From Acanthornis magna (Eukaryota > Chordata > Aves > Passeriformes > Acanthizidae), in assembly GCA_036785705.1 (NCBI GenBank), contig JAWUZG010000016.1, positions 992,001 through 1,056,000 on the forward strand: DNA of 64,000 nt, in the 5' to 3' direction. This document shows positions 59,601 through 64,000 of the stretch, piece by piece; position 1 is the stretch's first letter; every line of letters begins with the position of its first letter. Position numbers and translations under genes: made by a program. A model generated the notes under the pieces. That model searched no databases, had not been told where the DNA came from, and worked only from the letters and a program-made list of their open reading frames with translations.

Positions 59601-62600
59601 TCTCGCCTGGCAGAGGTGATTATCCACCAGGCATGACGAGTACAGTCGCTGTCCTTGCTCTTATGACGGTGCTGCAGTGCTGTGCTTTCTGAAGCACTCA
59701 GCTCCGAGGCAGGAACAGCTCCAAAAGAACAACTGGGCTGCTGGGAAGTCACTTTGGGGAAAGCTTCAATTTGACCCAGCAGACAGCTGTCATGCCAGCT
59801 GGAGAAACCCCCGGCAGGAGTTGGGGGAGCTGGCTCTGTAGGGCAAGTGACACTTGACAGTGCCAAGAAGTGCATACTGCTCTCAGAGGAGTGGGACCAG
59901 AGGTTTCTGCCACAGAAAGCCAAAATCTATTGCATAAACTTTCTGTCTACTCACCAAATTGGAGTATCAGCAATTTATAACCCAAAATAACAACCTTTTT
60001 CTTCTGGTTCCATTTCTAGGCAGAGACATACTAAAGCATCACTACTTTCGGGGGAAGTTTGGGGTAGGCTTTTCTGGCAGCAGAGAAAATTGCTGTATGA
60101 AGTTCTTAATGTGGCAAATAATGCTGGACGGATGAATTAGCTGCAGCAGAGCCAGCTCTGCTGTCTAAATTCAGCTCCTTTGAAAGGGCTGATGAGCTTC
60201 CAGCACTTCACCATTCAAAGTGTTTCAGAGGAATACATCTGCTGCAGAAAAAAAGGGATTAGGGTGAGAGAATATGATCTTTGGTCCTGTTAAGGGCTTT
60301 GACCATCAGTGCAGATACCTAAAGTGGCAGCAAACCAGTGAATGGACCATGGGGGAGTTCTTTGGGAGTTGGGTAGTAATACTGCAGAGCTCCAGGGGAG
60401 TTTTGGGTGCAATGTTGCAGAACTCTAGGGGAGTTTTGTGGGGGTTAAAGCTTTCTATCATAAATCAGATCCAGAAATAAGCTCAGGTCATCTATACCTT
60501 CACAGGCTCTGTGGATGGCTTCAGCTTTGGGCTGAATCATGTCCAGCACGACAGCGGTCTCCTCACAGATGAGCATACACTCAATGCGCAGCTGGTAGCT
60601 AAGGGTGGAGAGGGATTCACAGCAAAAAGGCATTGATTGGGATCATGGCCAGAACAGCAGCCCTCTCCCCATATCCATCACCCACATCCCCAAATCCCCA
60701 TATCCTCATATCCCCATCACCAGCAAGTCCACACCACCCCACAACATTGCTGTCAACCACACCCACAGCAAGCTACTGGTGTGGCTTGTGGAGGGAGGCG
60801 AGGTCCTGAGGACCTGTGGGGATGTAGATTCTGCTGATGCAATGTGATCAGCAAAGAGAAGAGCTTCCCCTTCTTGGCATTGCATTTGGCACTGCCTTTC
60901 AGTAAGGTATGGAGCCTCCTTGCAAGGTCTGACCCTGGGTCTGGGCCAGCTTTGCTGGTGCAGAGGGAGGGGAGATGCTGGATGGGGAAGAGCCCTCCAC
61001 CTAAGGGTAACAGGGAAAGGGACAGCTCTCAGGTGGAAGGGGGAGCCCACCACTTCTACCCATCAGTGTTGGTCTGTGAGGGTCCTGTGAAGAAAATTAA
61101 ACTTCCCAGAGGTAAGTCAAGAAAAAGGTTGAGCTGAAGTTCATGACCAACAACCTTACCTGGGAACCTGAAGGAGCAGAAGATAAAACTGATCTGCATT
61201 TGCTAGCTTTGTTTTCTCTTCTTTGAAGGCCTTCAGGTTTTCTATCTAATAAGAAATAAAGAATCAAGACTGCAAGGCTGCACTGTGTGGTCAGCTCTAT
61301 GAACCAAGGATACTGCTTTCCTCCTGACCTCATGCTTTTCAGGCAGCAGCTTCAGCAACTGCTTCAAAACCTCAACGTCGAACTTGGTCCGGTCCCCGTT
61401 CTGGATCATGGCAGTCACCTCTTCATTGGAGCTGCAGGGAGGAGGAACAGAGCCAGCCATCACCCAAAGACCACTTTTCAACTACCACACACTACCAAGT
61501 GCTTTATCTGTGCCAGCACTCTGTGCTTTCCCTAGTAAAGAGTCACAATAATCCAAAATGAAAGGTATCTTCCCACAACTAACTTAGGATCTGGATCTGG
61601 ACCCCTGCTATGACCCAAATCTTATTTCTGGCCCTGATCAAATGACTCAAGGCCAGAGACGAATCCTGCAACTGAGATCCTGCCTCTGAACATTTTTTTA
61701 TCTTAAAAGAAAATTGAACTCTTTATTTGTCCATCGGCCCTGTTTTGAGGAGGGATTTGACCTCCAGGTGTCTCACAGCCTAAGTCACCCTAAGAGTCTG
61801 TGCCACAACTTTATCTGTAACATGGAGATGTAACTCCTTTGCCAACATATGGGGGAGTTGTATGTAAAAACATAATTAAACCCCTAAACTCAGTATTTTA
61901 AAGACAGTGTAGGACAAAATGGGGAATGTTCAGATGATTTAGTAGCATGGACCACCAAAGCACATTGGCTAGAACAGATTCTGTGAGGACCTTCCAGACA
62001 CTGCAAAACCTGCTTAAAGTTTTGTCAACTGTCACAAAAACTGGCCATATCTTACCATTTAAATTGCTTCAAAAATATGTTCAAATTGAGACTTTTCTTG
62101 GAGTCCAAAAATGTGATCTTCATTAGAGAAAAAGAAGATATCTCATATTAGACGAGCTGTCTGCAGGGATCTCTACTCGAAAGAACGAGGGGGGTCTCCT
62201 CACCTCCTTCGGCTCTGCCTTCACTGGTGCTGCTGGCTTCTCCTTGGGGGTTGGCTGTGGGAAGCAGAACAGCTGCTCGATGCTGCTGTAGTTGGGCTCT
62301 ATCGTCTCCTCGCTGCTGCTGCTCACAGAAGCCCACATGGAGTGGCTCTCTGAAAGAAAAAGTGTTCAGAATGGCTGCAGGGACAGCTGAAAGCTCCCAG
62401 CTCCGGGGGCAAGGTGAACTGCCAGCACGGACACTCTTCAGAAGATGAATGAAATAAGAAGAGATGTATAAGTCCTGGATAAATGACACTGTTCAGAAGA
62501 TGAATGAAATAAGAGACATACAAGTCCTGGATAAATGGTCATTATTGAGGAGGGGCAAGTCCCACAGGTGGGATCCAAAGGGCTGAAGGGCAATTACTCC

Positions 62601-64000
62601 TGGTAAGGGGAGGCAGCACTGGGCACACAGAGGCTGTACAGCCCCATCCCTCCCTGTAAAAATGCATTTTCCTCCATGGTGGGCAAATTGGATCAGCGTG
62701 ACAAGGACCTCATACATTTCTAGTTCCCTGGTTGATATTACTTTTGCTTCCTTGCATCCTAATGGAGGGACTGGGCACAACTTAGACGTTTTCTGACTGT
62801 GTCCTTCTCCATTTTTCATTTTATGCTCAAGCCTCCTTGTATAATGCTGACTATAGGACTGCTTGAATTAATATCTAATGTGATTTCTTAAAAATGTGTT
62901 TAAAAAAACAAAAATCACCCTAACACTCCTGTAGAAGTGTCTACTGAAATAATACCAACATTTTACTGTTCTTCTGATTGAAAACATGCCTTATTTAGAT
63001 TTCACCTTTGCCTACTTCCATGGAGTGGATTCCTTGCTTGTCTAGGACAAAGCTGACACTGCTTGTCCTGGCTTCTTCTCACATTTCATGCTCCACTTTG
63101 AATCCACTAGTAGAGGGAAATGTAACCCAAAAATCAAGAGGTGTGTGATGTGATCCTCACATGAACTCCTACTCATGACTTTAATACACCCAGATACAAG
63201 CATACATGAGCTGGGTAATAAGTTTGGGGAACTCAGATCAGAGCCTGGTCTAAGGCATGTCATAGAGAATTAGGAAAATACTCCCATCCCTTTCTCTTCT
63301 TTTAATTTCAAAGTATTTTAGTTATGAACAGGCTATTCCAAAGTACTAATTCAGTTGGAATACTTACTATTACATTAGCAGTTTCATGCTACTTTTATTT
63401 ATTTCAGCTCTGTAGGTCAAAAGTAAAGGAAATCAGGGAAGTTCTGTATCTAAACAGTCAATCATATCTGACAAACCCAAAAATAGTGTTTCTTTCTCTG
63501 GGTCACCCCTAAAGCAGCAGTAAATTTATGCCAGAAACACCCACCTCTCACCACGTTGGAGGGCAGCTTCTGCCAGTTCAGCTTCTTCATTCTCAGCGTT
63601 GGTGTCTTCACTGTCTTGGGGGGAGGCCTGCCCAAGCCAAGGGGGCAGCTGTACTGGGAGGCCACCACGGCTTCTATGTGATCTCCTGTCATGCCAGGAA
63701 GGAGGGGTGGAGGGGGAGGGATGCCACCCATGCCAGGCAATGGAGGTGGAGGGGGAGGGATACCACCCATGCCAGGCAGTGGAGGTGGAGGAGGAGGGAT
63801 ACCACCCATGCCAGGCAGTGGGGGAGGAGGAGGGATACCAACCATGCCAGGCAGTGGAGGTGGAGGAGGAGGAGGGATACCAACCATGCCAGGCAATGGG
63901 GGAGGAGGAGGGATACCACCCATGCCAGGCAGTGGAGGTGGAGGAGGAGGGATACCACCTGTGCCAGGCAGTGGGGGAGGAGGAGGGATACCAACCATGC
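52930..64000 (-). CDS. INF2: INF2, inverted formin 2 (3' part, 14 coding exons visible)
   Basis: INF2 assembles and, unusually among formins, also severs and disassembles actin filaments; it acts at the ER, in mitochondrial fission and in podocytes and Schwann cells. The window holds 827 codons plus stop, compared with about 1,249 aa for the whole human protein. Domain order: repeated FH1 (beyond 64,000 to about 63,700), complete FH2 ([12 protein letters not shown] through LANYLCED), a Lys/Glu-rich linker, the WH2 that doubles as DAD ([21 protein letters not shown]), then a long tail with [20 protein letters not shown], matching the human [20 protein letters not shown] region, and a basic end. 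The DID and start codon are outside. The assignment rests on the near-identical WH2 and tail motifs plus the ADSS1 neighbour. All exon joins are in phase. Confidence 0.95.
54669..54827 (-). CDS. INF2: INF2 exon: WH2/DAD
   Basis: 159 nt, acceptor CCTCCAG, donor TCTG|GTAAGA (phase 1). [19 protein letters not shown] is almost identical to human. This motif binds monomeric actin and also the N-terminal DID, so it carries both the depolymerising activity and autoinhibition. Confidence 0.95.
55572..55674 (-). CDS. INF2: INF2 exon: charged linker after FH2
   Basis: 103 nt, [20 protein letters not shown] then [14 protein letters not shown]. The donor GTCA|GTGAGT (phase 1) is chosen over GTCAGT four bases earlier, because only it keeps the WH2 exon in frame (joins as [13 protein letters not shown]). 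Confidence 0.9.
56357..56521 (-). CDS. INF2: INF2 exon: FH2 C-terminal helices
   Basis: 165 nt encoding [20 protein letters not shown] and [13 protein letters not shown]. Acceptor GTTTCAG, donor AAG|GTTGGC (weak after GT), phase 0. Confidence 0.92.
56788..56933. repeat. 75-bp tandem duplication in an INF2 intron
   Basis: Two nearly identical copies (starting 56,788 and 56,863) of a unit beginning 'ctctggtgatccacacagaa'. The copies differ by only a few bases. Confidence 0.95.
57162..57282 (-). CDS. INF2: INF2 exon: FH2 coiled segment [17 protein letters not shown]
   Basis: 121 nt, acceptor ATTTCAG, donor CAG|GTCAGT, ends QQYEKPIQ. Confidence 0.92.
57922..57992 (-). CDS. INF2: INF2 exon: FH2 [20 protein letters not shown]
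   Basis: 71 nt, acceptor TCTTTAG, donor CAGG|GTAAAA, phase 2 out. Confidence 0.92.
58877..58984 (-). CDS. INF2: INF2 exon: FH2 [14 protein letters not shown]
   Basis: 108 nt, begins [13 protein letters not shown] as in human; acceptor TTGTAG, donor GAG|GTACCA. Confidence 0.93.
59099..59169 (-). CDS. INF2: INF2 exon: FH2 GNFLNY motif
   Basis: 71 nt encoding [18 protein letters not shown] and NFLNY; acceptor TTTTTCAG, donor TAC|GTAAGG. Confidence 0.93.
60383..60442. repeat. 33-bp imperfect duplication in an INF2 intron
   Basis: 'tgcagagctccaggggagtt' at 60,383 and 'tgcagaactctaggggagtt' at 60,416. Confidence 0.8.
60498..60598 (-). CDS. INF2: INF2 exon: FH2 [20 protein letters not shown]
   Basis: 101 nt, acceptor CCCTTAG, donor GAAG|GTATAG, phase 1 out. 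Confidence 0.92.
60660..60725. repeat. C/A-rich low-complexity tract
   Basis: Repeated 'ccccatatcc' and 'catcaccca' words in an INF2 intron. Confidence 0.7.
61160..61245 (-). CDS. INF2: INF2 exon: FH2 [20 protein letters not shown]
   Basis: 86 nt, acceptor TATTAG, donor CCAG|GTAAGG, phase 2 out. Confidence 0.92.
61329..61431 (-). CDS. INF2: INF2 exon: FH2 [18 protein letters not shown]
   Basis: 103 nt, acceptor CCTGCAG. The donor GAG|GTCAGG is slightly unusual (C at +3). Ends [10 protein letters not shown], identical to human. Confidence 0.92.
62056..62117 (-). CDS. INF2: INF2 exon: FH2 [20 protein letters not shown]
   Basis: 62 nt, acceptor ATGAAG, donor TG|GTAAGA, phase 2 out. It holds the conserved Ile of the FH2 knob. 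The acceptor lacks a strong pyrimidine tract, but the frame and the paralogue fix it. Confidence 0.9.
62204..62349 (-). CDS. INF2: INF2 exon: FH2 linker [11 protein letters not shown]
   Basis: Acceptor CTTTCAG, donor GAG|GTGAGG, 146 nt. Encodes [20 protein letters not shown] and the Pro/Lys segment preceding the FH2 knob; phase 1 in, 0 out. Confidence 0.92.
62431..62538. repeat. 55-bp tandem duplication in an INF2 intron
   Basis: Copies start at 62,431 and 62,486, each with 'ttcagaagatgaatgaaata' and 'aagtcctggataaatg'. They differ by a short indel and a few substitutions. Confidence 0.9.
63545..64000 (-). CDS. INF2: INF2 exon: FH1 poly-proline repeats and FH2 start
   Basis: Partial at 64,000. 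Eight visible units of the type [11 protein letters not shown](V/G)G (profilin binding), then a spacer and [20 protein letters not shown]. The donor is AGAG|GTGGGT (phase 1); the alternative GTG|GTGAGA would put the next exon out of frame. Confidence 0.93.
63690..64000 (-). repeat. INF2: Coding minisatellite of the INF2 FH1 region
   Basis: Tandem units of 33-42 bp, plus strand 'atgccaggcagtggaggtgg' followed by 'aggaggagggataccac', continuing past the window edge. Units differ mainly in the number of proline codons (5-7). Confidence 0.92.

Noticed and set aside
63689..63994. Leu/His-rich repetitive frame on the minus strand (SLLLPHCLA units)
   Set aside because: It is the FH1 proline repeat of INF2 read in another frame.
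22686..64000. Idea that both sets of exons form one formin with two FH2 domains
   Set aside because: INF2 has its WH2, tail and stop before the second set begins, and the second set has its own ATG, leader and weak FH1 14 kb downstream.

Overview
The window is vertebrate nuclear DNA, almost certainly from a bird. It holds split genes with GT/AG introns, several fragments of the avian CR1 retrotransposon (both strands, 3' ends with the typical 'ggttggaagggacct' type sequence), and a solo LTR of a type I know from bird, particularly passerine, endogenous retroviruses. All three genes I can support lie on the minus strand, in transcription order INF2 -> INF2-like -> ADSS1. This is the INF2-ADSS1 order of human 14q32.33, with one extra formin gene inserted between them.

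Right end (52,930 to beyond 64,000): the 3' two-thirds of INF2 (inverted formin 2). Fourteen coding exons are visible: the end of a repeated poly-proline FH1 region, the complete actin-assembly FH2 domain, a charged linker, the WH2/DAD exon and a long acidic-to-basic tail. The N-terminal regulatory DID exons lie beyond the window.

Middle (22,686 to 38,867): a second, complete-looking formin gene of 13 coding exons (predicted 560 aa). Its FH2 exons match those of INF2 one for one: nine consecutive exons have the same lengths (62, 103, 86, 101, 71, 108, 71, 121, 165 nt) and phases. It has its own short start exon, only a weak FH1, no DID, and it stops exactly where INF2 splices to its WH2/DAD exon. 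It therefore looks like a tandem duplicate of the INF2 catalytic core without either half of the autoinhibition switch. This is the most interesting item in the window.

Left end (1 to about 12,450): the first coding exon of ADSS1 (muscle-type adenylosuccinate synthetase, purine nucleotide cycle) inside a CpG island, then more than 12 kb of first intron running off the window with no further exon recognised. Just upstream of the island (12.49 to 14.01 kb) is a cluster of micro- and minisatellites, including a degenerate array of about 52 bp period.

The stretches 14.0-22.7 kb and 39.0-52.9 kb are intergenic or UTR and hold mainly CR1 pieces, the solo LTR and simple repeats. I see no tRNA, rRNA, CRISPR array or prokaryote-like operon.
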